Positions 36,632-45,996 are shown, counted from the stretch's first letter. The stretch: 64,000 nucleotides of DNA from Brevibacillus antibioticus (GCF_005217615.1 NZ_SZNK01000001.1:1755501-1819500), one strand, 5' to 3'. Notes: a model not told the origin generated them from the sequence alone. Numbers and translations: made by a program.

Positions 36632-36666
36632 AATCTCGTCTCCTCTCGTGGGACGGGATTTTTTAA
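36632..36666 (+). terminator. Terminator of the MoxR/VWA operon
   Basis: AATCTCGTC pairs with GACGGGATT with one wobble, followed by TTTTTT. Confidence 0.8.
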
Positions 36667-36767
36667 TGAAGCTTAAGAAAAAATTTATCTCTTACCCACT
36701 TTTTTCTTTAATGATTTGGCCTATGCTAAGCGTAGCTAGGCAAGGAAAATGGCAAAAGGAGGACACC

Positions 36768-37067
36768 ATGAAGGAACTAATAAAGTTGGCCAAGCTTATA
36801 CGAGGAGCTAATGTCTTGTTTTCAAATATTGCACAAAAAGAGCTGGAGACAAATGAAATCAATTGGCAACAAGTATTGATTCTCGAAATTCTTGGAAATG
36901 GGCCAAAAACAATGGGGGACATCAGCAAGGCTGTCGATTTGTCAAACAGCACAACTTCAGGCTTGATTAGTAGGCTTGAGGAGGAAAATTTGGTACGAAG
37001 ATTCCGAGACCAAACGGATCGCCGAATCGTGTGGGTTTCACTGACGGAGAGATTATGCAGTGCATAA
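36768..37067 (+). pseudogene. MarR-family regulator, C-terminally truncated
   Basis: The first about 95 residues are a normal MarR winged helix: INWQQVLILEILGNGPKTMG, ISKAVDLSNSTTSGLISRLE and FRDQTDRRIVWVSLTE. The protein then ends after RLCSA, about 45 residues short of the usual length, so the C-terminal dimer helix is missing. AAAAGGAGG before the ATG is intact. It may be a decayed gene or, less likely, a shortened form. The end runs into the next gene's terminator. Confidence 0.65.
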
Positions 37068-37071
37068 AAAA

Positions 37072-37113
37072 ATCGGCTGAAAAAAGTGGATAGACCGCTC
37101 CTTCTCAGCCGAT
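37072..37113 (-). terminator. Terminator of the exonuclease gene
   Basis: ATCGGCTGA and TCAGCCGAT are perfect 9-bp arms. On the minus strand they are followed by seven T. The 24-base loop is long. Confidence 0.7.
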
Positions 37114-37127
37114 GCTCATGATCCCAA

Positions 37128-38006
37128 TTAGCCAACTCTCGCTGCCATCGTACGTCCGAATTCAAGCTCATCGAATTTGTTCTGAACGACTTGACGATCG
37201 TATTCCCATAAGGCATCCTCCAGCGCATACTCCACCGGAACATCCCGAATAATCGTAGCGAGCTTTCTGCTCAAGTACACCTGATCGCGGTTCTCTTCCA
37301 GCTTTCCGCGCATTTTAGGCGTACAGCTTGCCAGATTTACATATAGGTTGTCCAGATCACCATGCTCAGTAATCAGTTTTGTCGCTGTTTTCTCACCAAT
37401 TCCTGGACAGCCTGGGATACAGTCAGATGCATCTCCCATTAAAGCTTTGACATCAACGACCTGTTCAGGTGTAATTCCACGCAATGCCAAGAGGCTCGCT
37501 GGATTATAATGCTCATGTTTGCCACCATTTTTGAGGATTTTTACGCTGACTCGCTCAGATATCAACTGCAAGCTATCGTAATCACCTGTTGCAATGATGA
37601 CCTCGTGTCCTTCTTCGGAAAGACGTGTAGAGAGCGTACCCAATACATCATCGCCTTCAAAGCCTGGGCAGCCCAAGTTCGGAACTGAGAACGCATCCGT
37701 TACTTCTTTTACCAAATCGAATTGTGGAATGAGCTCATCCGGTGCTGCTTGGCGATTTGATTTATAACCGTCATACCATTGACTGCGCACTAAGGACTCG
37801 CGCGAAGCGACATCCCAGCCGACCACGAGATGAGTAGGACGTGTCAACTCTGCGTAATCGAGCATCATTTTGGTAAATCCATAAACCGCATTTGTGTACA
37901 CACCTGTTGAAGTCTGGCGATAGGCTCCACCCCAAGCAGAACCATAAAAGGCGCGAAATAAAAAGCTCATGCCATCGATGAGCAGTACTTTTCCTGAATT
38001 ACTCAC
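37128..38006 (-). CDS. 5'-3' exonuclease (DNA polymerase I N-domain-like, YpcP family)
   Basis: This 292-residue stand-alone nuclease is related to the 5' domain of Pol I. The metal-binding acidic residues lie in [47 protein letters not shown] and [12 protein letters not shown]. The helix-hairpin segment follows as [20 protein letters not shown]. It would remove RNA primers and 5' flaps. The start is GTG at 38006 behind AGAGGGG. A terminator lies just downstream. Confidence 0.92.
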   Translation of the reverse strand: MSNSGKVLLIDGMSFLFRAFYGSAWGGAYRQTSTGVYTNAVYGFTKMMLDYAELTRPTHLVVGWDVASRESLVRSQWYDGYKSNRQAAPDELIPQFDLVKEVTDAFSVPNLGCPGFEGDDVLGTLSTRLSEEGHEVIIATGDYDSLQLISERVSVKILKNGGKHEHYNPASLLALRGITPEQVVDVKALMGDASDCIPGCPGIGEKTATKLITEHGDLDNLYVNLASCTPKMRGKLEENRDQVYLSRKLATIIRDVPVEYALEDALWEYDRQVVQNKFDELEFGRTMAARVG

Positions 38007-38255
38007 AAAACCTTGCCCCTCTCACTACCAAACTATACGCACCATTATAGCATAAAGGAGCGGGACAACCTTGTCAGATTTTACAACAGAAATATCGTGA
38101 GAAACGTGAATGTACTTTTGTTACGGTGGGATGATAGTACCACAAGAGGTCAACAACCACCTCTTGAATATAACTTCCGGTCTCAAAGCGAGAAGCAAAA
38201 CGCAGACGGTTCAAACCCGTCCCGGGAGAAAAAAACGCGTCGGGAGGAATCAATC

Positions 38256-38462
38256 ATGGCTAACAACAACTCTGGCAGCAACAACCTGGTAGTTCCTCAA
38301 GCGAACCAAGCTTTGGATCAACTGAAGTATGAGATTGCATCTGAATTCGGTGTAAATCTCGGACCAGACACTACTTCTCGCCAAAACGGTTCTGTTGGTG
38401 GAGAAATTACCAAGCGTCTGGTAAGCTTCGCAGAGCAACAATTGGCAGGTCGTCAAGTTTAA
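38256..38462 (+). CDS. Alpha/beta-type small acid-soluble spore protein
   Basis: This is a 68-residue DNA-binding spore protein. The conserved blocks are [18 protein letters not shown] and [20 protein letters not shown]. The N-terminal part is rich in Asn and Ser (NNNSGSNN). CGGGAGGAATCAATC precedes the ATG at 38256; the frame itself extends far upstream and is not used. A terminator follows. Confidence 0.96.
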   Translation: MANNNSGSNNLVVPQANQALDQLKYEIASEFGVNLGPDTTSRQNGSVGGEITKRLVSFAEQQLAGRQV

Positions 38463-38492
38463 CGTACTGACAAGTAAATAGCTGGATGAAGA

Positions 38493-38516
38493 GAGGTCCC
38501 TTTTTAGGGGCCTTTC
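38493..38516 (+). terminator. Terminator of the second SASP gene
   Basis: GAGAGGTCCC and GGGGCCTTTC pair around TTTTTA; the T-run is short. Confidence 0.65.
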
Positions 38517-38648
38517 TATGTTTCCCATGAATAGCCCTTTTCTTTCCTGTGTGGTGCAAACACACAAGCACATTCGCGGACTAGTCATATGGTGTAACGA
38601 ACAGTTAACTATCCTCGTTTGTCCAGTGGAAAGGAGAGACGTCCGGCT

Positions 38649-38906
38649 ATGAACAAAAAAGAAGTCAAGCAGCTTTTAAAAATGCATCCCGAATTTGAAG
38701 CGTGGGTCCTCGAAGATTCCATGCGGATTAGAGCGGTCAAAAGCAACCCCGGTATGGCGGAAGAATTGTTTAAAAGATGGAACGACCGCAAAAAAGGGAT
38801 ATTTGATTTTGAAGGCATCTCGCAAAAAACCAAACGTGCGAGCGAAATGCTGACAGGCGTGCAATCCATCATGGATATGATGTCGGATTATTCGAAGAAA
38901 CAGTAA
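38649..38906 (+). CDS. Small hypothetical protein, 85 residues
   Basis: This is a helical, charged 85-residue protein. The pattern KMHPEFEAWVLEDSMRIRAV, then SNPG, with a Met-rich tail (MLTGVQSIMDMMSDYSKKQ), is loosely like YlbE-type small Bacillus proteins, but I am not sure of the family. The ATG at 38649 follows AAAGGAGAG. It is followed by its own terminator. Confidence 0.6.
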   Translation: MNKKEVKQLLKMHPEFEAWVLEDSMRIRAVKSNPGMAEELFKRWNDRKKGIFDFEGISQKTKRASEMLTGVQSIMDMMSDYSKKQ

Positions 38907-38927
38907 GAGTACATTTGGAATGATTGG

Positions 38928-38960
38928 AGAAGGCTAGCTCATTAGCCTTCTTTTTCTTTT
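38928..38960 (+). terminator. Terminator after the 85-residue protein gene
   Basis: AGAAGGCTA and TAGCCTTCT form a perfect stem followed by T-rich sequence. Confidence 0.9.
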
Positions 38961-39010
38961 TCCTTTCAGGGTGTGTTTTGTTATACTAGATAATGGGAGG
39001 GAGCATGTCT

Positions 39011-39886
39011 ATGTTCAAATCAATGGTTAGTCTCATGTTGGTCTCAGCATTGACGCTCGTCTCTGGGACAAGTATATTCAGCCAGACAGTAGAAGGGGTT
39101 TACGCCCAAACAACGAAACAACAACCAGCAATCAGCGTAACGCCAGCCAAAACATATCCTGGGGACGTTATTTTTGTACGCAGTAAAGAGCCACAAACCG
39201 TAACGGTATTCTCTCAGAATTATCGTTTGCAAAAGACACAGGATGAGTATGCCCGGTTTATCCCAATTCCTTTTGACATGAAAGCAGGGACCTATAAAGT
39301 CACCTCTGCTGACAACAAGCATTCCGTAACGGTGACAATCGCACCGAAAAAATTCGAAGTAGACAAGCTCACGGTAAGTAAACAGCTCAACAAAATGCGA
39401 CAGGATACGAAGCGAATCAATGCCGATCAAAAAAAGATCAATGCAGCCAGATCAAGCTCAAGTGCGATTCCGTATTTCTCTGAGCCGTTTCAACAGCCAG
39501 CAGTCGGAACATTAACGACTCCATTCGGCTACCAGCGCGTAGTAAATGGTGTACCAGCCAACCGGCACGCGGCGATTGACATCGCGAACAAAACAGGAAC
39601 GCCAATTGGGGCGAGCAACCACGGGAAAGTGGTTCTGGCCGACTCTTTATACTTAACAGGCAATACGATCATCATCGATCACGGGTTAAATATTTTTTCC
39701 ATATATGCTCACTTGTCCAAGCTAGATGTCAAGACAGGGCAAGAAGTGAAACAGGGACAGGTGATTGGACAAATAGGTAGCACCGGTTTTTCTACAGGTC
39801 CTCACCTTCATTACGGTATGTTAGTGGGTAATACGTATGTAAATCCGCAGCCGTTTTTTGATGCATCACCTTTCCTCTGGAAGTAA
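39011..39886 (+). CDS. M23-family peptidase
   Basis: This is a 291-residue exported peptidase. The signal peptide reads MFKSMVSLMLVSALTLVSG and ends at about residue 28. A beta-rich middle is followed by a LytM domain with the zinc motifs NRHAAIDIANKTG (HxxxD) and STGPHLHYGM (HxH). It would cut peptide bonds in peptidoglycan cross-bridges or stems. The ATG at 39011 was chosen because GGGAGGG lies nine bases before it. It is 15 bp upstream of the RelA/SpoT gene. Confidence 0.88.
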   Translation: MFKSMVSLMLVSALTLVSGTSIFSQTVEGVYAQTTKQQPAISVTPAKTYPGDVIFVRSKEPQTVTVFSQNYRLQKTQDEYARFIPIPFDMKAGTYKVTSADNKHSVTVTIAPKKFEVDKLTVSKQLNKMRQDTKRINADQKKINAARSSSSAIPYFSEPFQQPAVGTLTTPFGYQRVVNGVPANRHAAIDIANKTGTPIGASNHGKVVLADSLYLTGNTIIIDHGLNIFSIYAHLSKLDVKTGQEVKQGQVIGQIGSTGFSTGPHLHYGMLVGNTYVNPQPFFDASPFLWK

Positions 39887-39901
39887 TTTGGAGGTGTCTT
39901 C

Positions 39902-40717
39902 ATGAGAGTCACAAATGTGCCAAGCAAAGTGCTCAACAACATGGTTCATTTCTTGGCGCCGTATGAACAGGCAGTTGAAGAGCTAAAGTTAAAACTAAAG
40001 GGAATTAAATACGGCTTTCAAAAAAGCGGCCGTTATTCTCCCATTGAATTTGTTGTCGGACGAGTGAAAAAAGTCGACAGTTTAGTAAAGAAGGCGAACG
40101 AAAAAGGAATCGACTTTTTGGGAGATCATTGGCAAAGTGACGTCGCCAAGGAAGTCCAGGATATCGCGGGCCTTCGAATCGTATGCCGCTATGTAGACGA
40201 CGTGCGCGAGGTGCAGCAGTTGTTGCAGGAGCGGGAGGATATTGTCATTCACGATGTCAAAGACTATATAGCAGCTCCGAAGGAATCCGGCTACCGAAGT
40301 ATTCACATGATCGTTTCGTATACGGTCTACCATGGCAGTGAAAAGAGAACACTTTTTTGTGAGATCCAAATCCGTACATTGGGAATGAACTTCTGGGCGA
40401 CAAATGAACATGAACTGCGCTACAAATATGCGGGCAATATTCCGACAGACGTGTTGGAGCAGCTTCATGAAGCGTCTGTAATCACACATCAGCTCGACGT
40501 GTTGATGAACAATTTGCGCCAAGAGATTCTCACACCGGCAGAAGTTGATACGACATTGGAAGAAAAATTGGAAGAAATATTTTCTTTGTACGTTAAGCAG
40601 GATTTGGATTCCGCGGCAGCCTTGTACAGGGAACATGTCAGTGGTTTCGAAGAGGCTTTTGCGGACAATCCTAAGTTTAAAATGATTCACGATTTGTTGG
40701 GAATACGGTTGAAATAA
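39902..40717 (+). CDS. Small alarmone synthetase (RelA/SpoT domain)
   Basis: This is a 271-residue (p)ppGpp synthetase without hydrolase or TGS/ACT domains. The synthetase motifs are KKVDSLVKKANEKG (ATP site), DIAGLRIVCRYVDDV, KESGYRSIHMIV, FCEIQIRTLGMNFWATNEHE and HELRYKY. It resembles RelQ/YjbM and is longer at the C-terminus (about 210-271), perhaps for self-assembly. GGAGGTG precedes the ATG. It is placed with an M23 peptidase and a carboxypeptidase, genes for the cell wall. Confidence 0.88.
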   Translation: MRVTNVPSKVLNNMVHFLAPYEQAVEELKLKLKGIKYGFQKSGRYSPIEFVVGRVKKVDSLVKKANEKGIDFLGDHWQSDVAKEVQDIAGLRIVCRYVDDVREVQQLLQEREDIVIHDVKDYIAAPKESGYRSIHMIVSYTVYHGSEKRTLFCEIQIRTLGMNFWATNEHELRYKYAGNIPTDVLEQLHEASVITHQLDVLMNNLRQEILTPAEVDTTLEEKLEEIFSLYVKQDLDSAAALYREHVSGFEEAFADNPKFKMIHDLLGIRLK

Positions 40718-40788
40718 CGTCTTTTGTTGTCTACAGACTAAATGTAACCTGAAAAAACGCGACAAAGTAGGAAAGGATATAGACTAAC

Positions 40789-42003
40789 ATGCGCTTTTTA
40801 CTAACGAACCTACTCGTTGTGGTGATGGTTTTGTTCAACCTAGGCATGCCTTCTGCTTTTGCCGAGGAGACATCAAGCCTGGAGCCTAACACTCTCACTG
40901 GACAATCAGCCATTCTGATTGATGCTACAACGGGACAAGTCTTGTTTGAAAAGAACCCTCATGAGAAGTTGTACCCTGCTAGTATTACGAAAATCGCAAC
41001 AGGTATTTACGCGATTGAAAAAGGGAATCTGGATGACACTGTCACCGTCTCAAAAAAAGCACGTCGTGAAGAAGGAACACGTGTTTATTTGGAAGAGGGA
41101 GAAAAGATTTCCCTCCGCAATTTGTTGTACGGACTGCTCATGAATTCGGGTAACGACGCTGGTACAGCGATTGCGGAGCATATGAGCCAGACGACAGAGC
41201 GTTTTGCAGTGGACTTGAACGCCTATTTGAAAGAAAAAGTAGGTGTCACCGAAACGAATTTTAGCAATCCACACGGACTGCATGATCCGAATCATTACAC
41301 GACTGTCGCTGACATGGCCAAAATTTCACGGTACGCGATGAAAAATCCCGTTTTCAGGGAAATTGTCGGTACAAAGCGCCTGCCTTGGCATGGGCAAACG
41401 TGGGAAACAGTGCTAGTGAATCATAACAAGCTCTTGCGCGATTACGAAGGGGCGACTGGCATCAAAAACGGTTTCACAGATCAAGCGATGCATACGCTGG
41501 TAGGCTCCGCCAAGAGGGGAGACATGGAGCTCATCGCTGTCACGATGAAGGCCTCTACGAGTGCAAATGCATACAAAGATGTAAAAAAGCTACTGGACTT
41601 TGGTTTTCAAGGATTTGAGACCAAACCAATCGCCAAAAAAGGCGATTCCTTTTCAGAAGCAGCTGTTCCGGGCAACAACTCGGCTGTGACTTATACAGCC
41701 AAGGAGGACTTGTATGCGACGGTTCCCAAAGGTGTGGAGCCTTTGGTAGAGCTAAAAGCAGATGGGAGCCTGTCTGTCCAGGCTGGCAAGCTAGCGATCT
41801 CTTATCCGTTGCTTCGTCATGATCCGCCAGCTCCAGCTCCTGTATTTGGGGATGCAGAAAGTGGCAACGCACATCCACTGGCCCGCTATAGCGTATTAAT
41901 CGTCTGGTTAGGAATGAACCTTTTCTTAATCGTGTATACGTTTTCCCGTGTGCAGAGGAATAAACGAATTCGCGAGCGCAGTCTTCAACGGCGGTTCTAC
42001 TAA
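40789..42003 (+). CDS. D-alanyl-D-alanine carboxypeptidase (DacF-like)
   Basis: This 404-residue membrane-anchored PBP trims D-Ala from peptidoglycan stems. The N-terminal signal helix is RFLLTNLLVVVMVLFNLGMP. The active motifs are PASITKIATG (SxxK), LMNSGNDAG (SxN) and TGIKNGFTDQ, where the usual KTG is KNG. A second domain (about 280-340) follows, and then a C-terminal transmembrane helix with a basic tail (about 370-404), unlike the amphipathic anchor of PBP5. AAAGGATAT precedes the ATG. A terminator follows. Confidence 0.9.
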   Translation: MRFLLTNLLVVVMVLFNLGMPSAFAEETSSLEPNTLTGQSAILIDATTGQVLFEKNPHEKLYPASITKIATGIYAIEKGNLDDTVTVSKKARREEGTRVYLEEGEKISLRNLLYGLLMNSGNDAGTAIAEHMSQTTERFAVDLNAYLKEKVGVTETNFSNPHGLHDPNHYTTVADMAKISRYAMKNPVFREIVGTKRLPWHGQTWETVLVNHNKLLRDYEGATGIKNGFTDQAMHTLVGSAKRGDMELIAVTMKASTSANAYKDVKKLLDFGFQGFETKPIAKKGDSFSEAAVPGNNSAVTYTAKEDLYATVPKGVEPLVELKADGSLSVQAGKLAISYPLLRHDPPAPAPVFGDAESGNAHPLARYSVLIVWLGMNLFLIVYTFSRVQRNKRIRERSLQRRFY

Positions 42004-42020
42004 TACAAAAATGAGAATCC

Positions 42021-42057
42021 AAACAGGACGTGGTACTATGCGCGTCCTGTTTTTTTG
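42021..42057 (+). terminator. Terminator of the carboxypeptidase gene
   Basis: ACAGGACG and CGTCCTGT pair around a 12-base loop, followed by seven T. Confidence 0.85.
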
Positions 42058-42160
42058 TTAGGTCATCTCTTATTGAATTGTGAGGGATAGATGCCGTGTC
42101 CAATCGTGGAAAACGAGCGTACATTAGAGTAATAACTTATCTCTGGTGAGGGGGAGTGAG

Positions 42161-43036
42161 ATGGACAACCGAATCTTTAATTGCCCTGCCGTGTCCGTCA
42201 TCATCCCAATGAGTGACAACGCCAGGAATATGAAGAAACTGCTCACTTTTGTCAAAAGAATAGATCCACACACGGAAGTAATCGTCGTGTGCAACGGAGT
42301 CGGCTCCCAAGAAGCTATCCTGTCCAATGAATGGGGAGCACAAGTCATTTCAACGGATTTGGACGTAGACAGCCATGAGGCAAGAGTGATCGGCTCTGCT
42401 CACGCGAGGGGAGACGTTGTTCTTTTTATCGACGAGTACCTCGCCATGCCTCTCTTATACTTGAAGAAATATGTCACCCTGGTTAAAAAGGGATCGGATG
42501 TCATTATCACAACATGCCCTGACCATTGGGTAACGAAAAGAGGAAAACGTTCAGCACTCAGTGCCTATTGCCTGTTGAATCATCTTCTATGTCAAAAAAG
42601 CATGGGCTCGGCTTCCTTTGAAAATATTCCCTTTGCCTTGAGCAGAAATGCTCTGGAGGCACTTGGTTCCAAGAATTTATGCAATCCAGCAGTTGCGTTG
42701 GTTCTAGCGTCTGTCTTGGGGCTCAAAATAACGACAATCGCCCCGTTTGCCGCGGAAAAACAATCAACAGGCACTCGTGATATCCTGCGAAAAGACATCC
42801 GTACGATTTTTCGGGAGCATGCGAAGGCAATCCAGTTACTAACGGGTGGAACGAAGCTGCGAAGCGCAGAGCAGGATGGCCAACGACACCGCGACTTGGT
42901 GCTTTCATCGGACGTTTTGCATTTGCGCTCGGTCATTCATCTAGAATCGCGGGTTAAGGAGGGCGGTGGATGGGGTGGCAAACGCAAAGCGAAATATGCG
43001 AGATCCCACAAAAAAACGCAGAGAAGAGCACATTAA
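42161..43036 (+). CDS. Family 2-like glycosyltransferase, first paralog
   Basis: This is a 291-residue protein. The GT-A fold is visible: VSVIIPMSDNARNMKKLL, TEVIVVCNGVGSQEAIL and GDVVLFIDEYLAMP (a DxD-like acidic pair). The last about 60 residues are basic (GKRKAKYARSHKKTQRR). No transmembrane helix is seen, so it is likely cytoplasmic. The donor is unknown. GAGGGGGAG precedes the ATG. Its 3' end overlaps the second paralog by 71 bp. Confidence 0.75.
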   Translation: MDNRIFNCPAVSVIIPMSDNARNMKKLLTFVKRIDPHTEVIVVCNGVGSQEAILSNEWGAQVISTDLDVDSHEARVIGSAHARGDVVLFIDEYLAMPLLYLKKYVTLVKKGSDVIITTCPDHWVTKRGKRSALSAYCLLNHLLCQKSMGSASFENIPFALSRNALEALGSKNLCNPAVALVLASVLGLKITTIAPFAAEKQSTGTRDILRKDIRTIFREHAKAIQLLTGGTKLRSAEQDGQRHRDLVLSSDVLHLRSVIHLESRVKEGGGWGGKRKAKYARSHKKTQRRAH

Positions 43037-43751
43037 TGACAAAGAAAAATGTCAGAATATAAATCGATTAAGTGTCATTCTCTGTGTTCACCACGAGCAG
43101 ACGATCCAAAAAGTACTCAAACAAATTGAGAAGCTCCGGCCCATGGAAATCGTACTCGTTGTGGATGGTTGCCCAGATCAATCGGTGAAAAAGATACTGA
43201 CTTATTCCACTTGTCCACTCACAGCGTTTGTGTATCCGTTTCCTTTAGGCGATGATGTATGGAGAGCAATTGGTGCCAAGGAGGCCACAGGAGATGTGTG
43301 GCTGTTTCTCGATGCGGCTCACGTCGTAGCTGCAAATGACATGCAGTCATTTGTCAGAACGTGTTACCAGGGAGCAGACATCGTCTTGAGAAAGCCCATG
43401 ACACCACTTCGACAACAACCATCAATGGAACCGGATACCGTTTTGCTAGCGAAGACATTTCTCAATACCTTGGTTTCACGGCATGAACTTGGAACCTCCT
43501 CGATGTACGATTTACCTTTTGCCATGACGCGACAAGCTGCCTCTATCATCGGCGTTCAACATTTGGTCGTACCTGCCGTTGCGCACGCCATTGCTCTGCA
43601 TAATCAATTGCGAGTCGTGCCATCTCCTTACATTGCCTCAGCAAAGCTTACAAAAAAAAGAGCGACACAAAGAAAGAATAGACCGAGCGTTAACTGGACG
43701 ATCCTGGGAGATCACCTGGAAGCAATGGATTATGTAATGTCCCTCAAATGA
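42966..43751 (+). CDS. Family 2-like glycosyltransferase, second paralog
   Basis: This 261-residue protein is related to the first: LSVILCVHHEQTIQKVLKQI, MEIVLVVDGCPDQSVKK, GDVWLFLDAAHVV (LDA in place of the acidic DxD) and a basic tail (KKRATQRKNRP). The start at GTG 42966 is very close to AAGGAGGG; a GTG at 42975 may be the true one. Either start overlaps the upstream gene, so the two are translated together. The DxD is weak, and this partner may be inactive or structural. Confidence 0.65.
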   Translation: MDGVANAKRNMRDPTKKRREEHINDKEKCQNINRLSVILCVHHEQTIQKVLKQIEKLRPMEIVLVVDGCPDQSVKKILTYSTCPLTAFVYPFPLGDDVWRAIGAKEATGDVWLFLDAAHVVAANDMQSFVRTCYQGADIVLRKPMTPLRQQPSMEPDTVLLAKTFLNTLVSRHELGTSSMYDLPFAMTRQAASIIGVQHLVVPAVAHAIALHNQLRVVPSPYIASAKLTKKRATQRKNRPSVNWTILGDHLEAMDYVMSLK

Positions 43752-43768
43752 ATGAAACCGTTGTCGAG

Positions 43769-43798
43769 GCGATGCCATCTATGGGTATCGCTTATTCA
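43769..43798 (+). terminator. Terminator of the glycosyltransferase pair
   Basis: GCGATGCC pairs with GGTATCGC around a short loop and is followed by a T-rich tract (TTATTCATT). Confidence 0.55.
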
Positions 43799-43928
43799 TT
43801 ATTCTCAAAAGGCAAACGCGCCATCATAAGTAGCTGGAATCATTTGATCTCTTGACTTTGCATTGTTCGGTTTTTGTAGTACGATAGGCAAGTAGGTCAT
43901 TTTTTCTTGATAAAGGAGCAAACAGATT

Positions 43929-44636
43929 ATGAGTATTCATATTGGAGCACAGCAAGGTCAAATTGCTGAAACCATCCTACTGCCGGGCGATCCGCTACGG
44001 GCCAAATACATTGCTGAAACTTTCCTCGAAGGAGCGGAGTGCTACAACAACGTGCGTGGCATGCTCGGCTTCACAGGTACATACAAAGGTAAGCGCGTTT
44101 CTGTACAAGGAACGGGCATGGGAGTTCCTTCTATCTCGATCTACGCCAATGAGCTCATGCAATCATATGGCGTTCAAAACCTGATCCGCGTAGGTACTTG
44201 TGGCGCGATCCAGGAAGACATCAAAGTACGTGATGTGATTATTGGTATGGCTGCATCATCCGATTCCCAAACGAATCGTCTCCTGCTTAATCAGGTTGAT
44301 TTTGCTCCTACTGCTAACTTTGATTTGCTGCACAAAGCGTATCAAGCAGCGACAGAGCGCAATCTGTCTGTTAAAGTGGGCAATATCTTTACGAGCGACA
44401 GCTTCTATCGCGAGAACTTAGATTTGTACAAAAAATTGGCTTCCTATCAAGTGCTTGCTGTTGAAATGGAATCTTCCGCGCTGTACACATTGGCTGCAAA
44501 ATACAAGCGCAACGCATTGTCTATTCTCACCGTAAGTGATCACATCCTGACCGGTGAAGAAACTTCCGCGGACGAGCGCCAAACAACCTTCAATGAAATG
44601 ATTGAAGTGGCGCTGGAAGCAGCTCTGATCAAGTAA
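43929..44636 (+). CDS. deoD: Purine-nucleoside phosphorylase, DeoD type
   Basis: This 235-residue hexameric phosphorylase splits purine nucleosides into base and ribose 1-phosphate in salvage. Motifs are [16 protein letters not shown] (phosphate site), [38 protein letters not shown] and [25 protein letters not shown] precedes the ATG. A terminator follows, so it is a single-gene unit. Confidence 0.96.
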   Translation: MSIHIGAQQGQIAETILLPGDPLRAKYIAETFLEGAECYNNVRGMLGFTGTYKGKRVSVQGTGMGVPSISIYANELMQSYGVQNLIRVGTCGAIQEDIKVRDVIIGMAASSDSQTNRLLLNQVDFAPTANFDLLHKAYQAATERNLSVKVGNIFTSDSFYRENLDLYKKLASYQVLAVEMESSALYTLAAKYKRNALSILTVSDHILTGEETSADERQTTFNEMIEVALEAALIK

Positions 44637-44653
44637 ATTAGCATGCAGACGAC

Positions 44654-44688
44654 ATCCCACTGGCAAACTATCGTCAGTGGGATTTTAT
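44654..44688 (+). terminator. Terminator of deoD
   Basis: ATCCCACTG and CAGTGGGAT form a perfect 9-bp stem followed by TTTATG. Confidence 0.85.
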
Positions 44689-44716
44689 GTAGAGGATAGA
44701 AGAAGGGGATGGAATC

Positions 44717-45409
44717 ATGAAACATAACTGCCCTGCCTTTTTTGAAACGGCATTTGACGAAGGGTATACGCAAGAGCAGGATGGCTATTTATATCGGTTT
44801 TTCCGCCAAGATATGGGCAAGCTTCAGATAAAAACAGGAAAAATTGTGGCGAACGATCCGTTTGTCATGTTTGAAACGGAACCGTTTGTGGAGGTTTTCC
44901 CAAAGGGGAGCTTCACCGTACAGCTTGCTATCGCGCAGGTTCAATCCCAGTCAAAGGAAGAACAAACGGCTGACTCTCTGGAGCCAGATGAACGGGTAGC
45001 ATTGGCACGGATTGTGTTCTCAGAGAAACCTGTCGTGTCTTGGAAAATGGCTGTTTGGCCGGAGTCAGATGTGTCACAGCTTGGCGAAGGTGAATTTTTT
45101 GGCTACGGTGTGGATGCGGGCACAGGCTCGTTCATGGATGCAGAAGCTTGCGCGCTTTTGGAACGAGAAATGGAGAAGGACGAGCTGTTCTTTGAGACGT
45201 TGACGAAGAAAATGGATCAAACGTATAAACATACGCGGAGTTGGGGGCTAATAGATTTAGCGGAAGGCTGTAATGTTGCCATGTTTTCAACAGGTTGGGG
45301 AGACGGCAGCTACGCGAGCTATATCGGTTATGATGCCGAGGGACAAATCGCACGTTTGGTGACAGATTTTTACTTGCTGGATTGGATGGGAACGGCTGCT
45401 GAAGAATAG
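44717..45409 (+). CDS. DUF4241-family protein
   Basis: This is a 230-residue soluble protein of unknown function. The EFFGYGVDAGTGSFMDAEA and STGWGDGSYASYIGYDAEG segments are the conserved glycine- and aspartate-rich marks of DUF4241. Its start MKHNCPAFFETAFDEGY follows AGAAGGGG. It stands alone with a terminator and is the last clear chromosomal gene before the transposon. Confidence 0.8.
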   Translation: MKHNCPAFFETAFDEGYTQEQDGYLYRFFRQDMGKLQIKTGKIVANDPFVMFETEPFVEVFPKGSFTVQLAIAQVQSQSKEEQTADSLEPDERVALARIVFSEKPVVSWKMAVWPESDVSQLGEGEFFGYGVDAGTGSFMDAEACALLEREMEKDELFFETLTKKMDQTYKHTRSWGLIDLAEGCNVAMFSTGWGDGSYASYIGYDAEGQIARLVTDFYLLDWMGTAAEE

Positions 45410-45462
45410 AAGTCGGGGTAACAGGGAAGGAAGAGAGAAGAAAAGCTTATACACGCCAAAGT

Positions 45463-45489
45463 AGAGTGCCTCCAGTGGCACTCTTTTTA
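45463..45489. terminator. Terminator shared by convergent genes
   Basis: AGAGTGCC and GGCACTCT pair around a six-base loop, with TTTTTAT on the plus strand. It lies five bases from the stop of the small minus-strand gene. Confidence 0.88.
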
Positions 45490-45493
45490 TTGG

Positions 45494-45607
45494 TTATTTT
45501 TTCTTATTTCGTTCGAGGTACTGTGCCAGGTTATTTAAAGTATTTTCGTACGATCTTTTTTTCAGTGTAGTGGTGATCGTTTTGGATTTTGGGATTACTT
45601 TGGTCAT
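45494..45607 (-). CDS. Small basic protein, 37 residues
   Basis: This small gene encodes a basic, Thr- and Lys-rich peptide starting MTKVIPKSKTITTTLKKR with a helical, charged second half (NNLAQYLERNKKK). GGAGGT stands six bases before the ATG, and promoter-like elements and a TTTACA/TGTAAA palindrome lie upstream. It has no known relatives in my memory. The full expression signals make it likely real. Confidence 0.55.
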   Translation of the reverse strand: MTKVIPKSKTITTTLKKRSYENTLNNLAQYLERNKKK

Positions 45608-45662
45608 TTGGGACCTCCGGGCGTTTTTTAGTTATAGTGACCTTAATTATACTATATATAAA

Positions 45663-45679
45663 TTTACAATAAATGTAAA
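45663..45679. promoter_or_regulatory. 17-bp palindrome upstream of the 37-residue gene
   Basis: TTTACA and TGTAAA arms flank a five-base centre. On the minus strand a TATAAT box lies shortly downstream, so the palindrome could be an operator for the small gene. Confidence 0.45.
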
Positions 45680-45819
45680 CAGTATTTTTTACTTTTAATG
45701 AATTTTTTTATTCTAGTGAAAATACGTTGTCTTATTCGATGATGGATGGTTCAGACAGCAGTTTTGTTGCTGCTTGTTAATGTGCTTACAGTGAAACTGA
45801 CAAACATATTGGAATCGCT

Positions 45820-45846
45820 CCTGATTATTAATCAGGTTTTTTATAA
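45820..45846 (+). terminator. Terminator-like hairpin
   Basis: CCTGATTA and TAATCAGG pair around a single base and are followed by TTTTTT. No gene upstream is evident on the plus strand, so it may be a remnant. Confidence 0.5.
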
Positions 45847-45964
45847 GAGCAAATTTCCGTGCATGTATGATGTCGTATGGCAGTGACAGATGAGAAAAAG
45901 CTAATTATTTTGCAGCATCATTCAATTAGATCCATGCACGAACAAGTTTATAACAATAAAATTT

Positions 45965-45995
<31 letters not shown>

Positions 45996-45996
45996 T

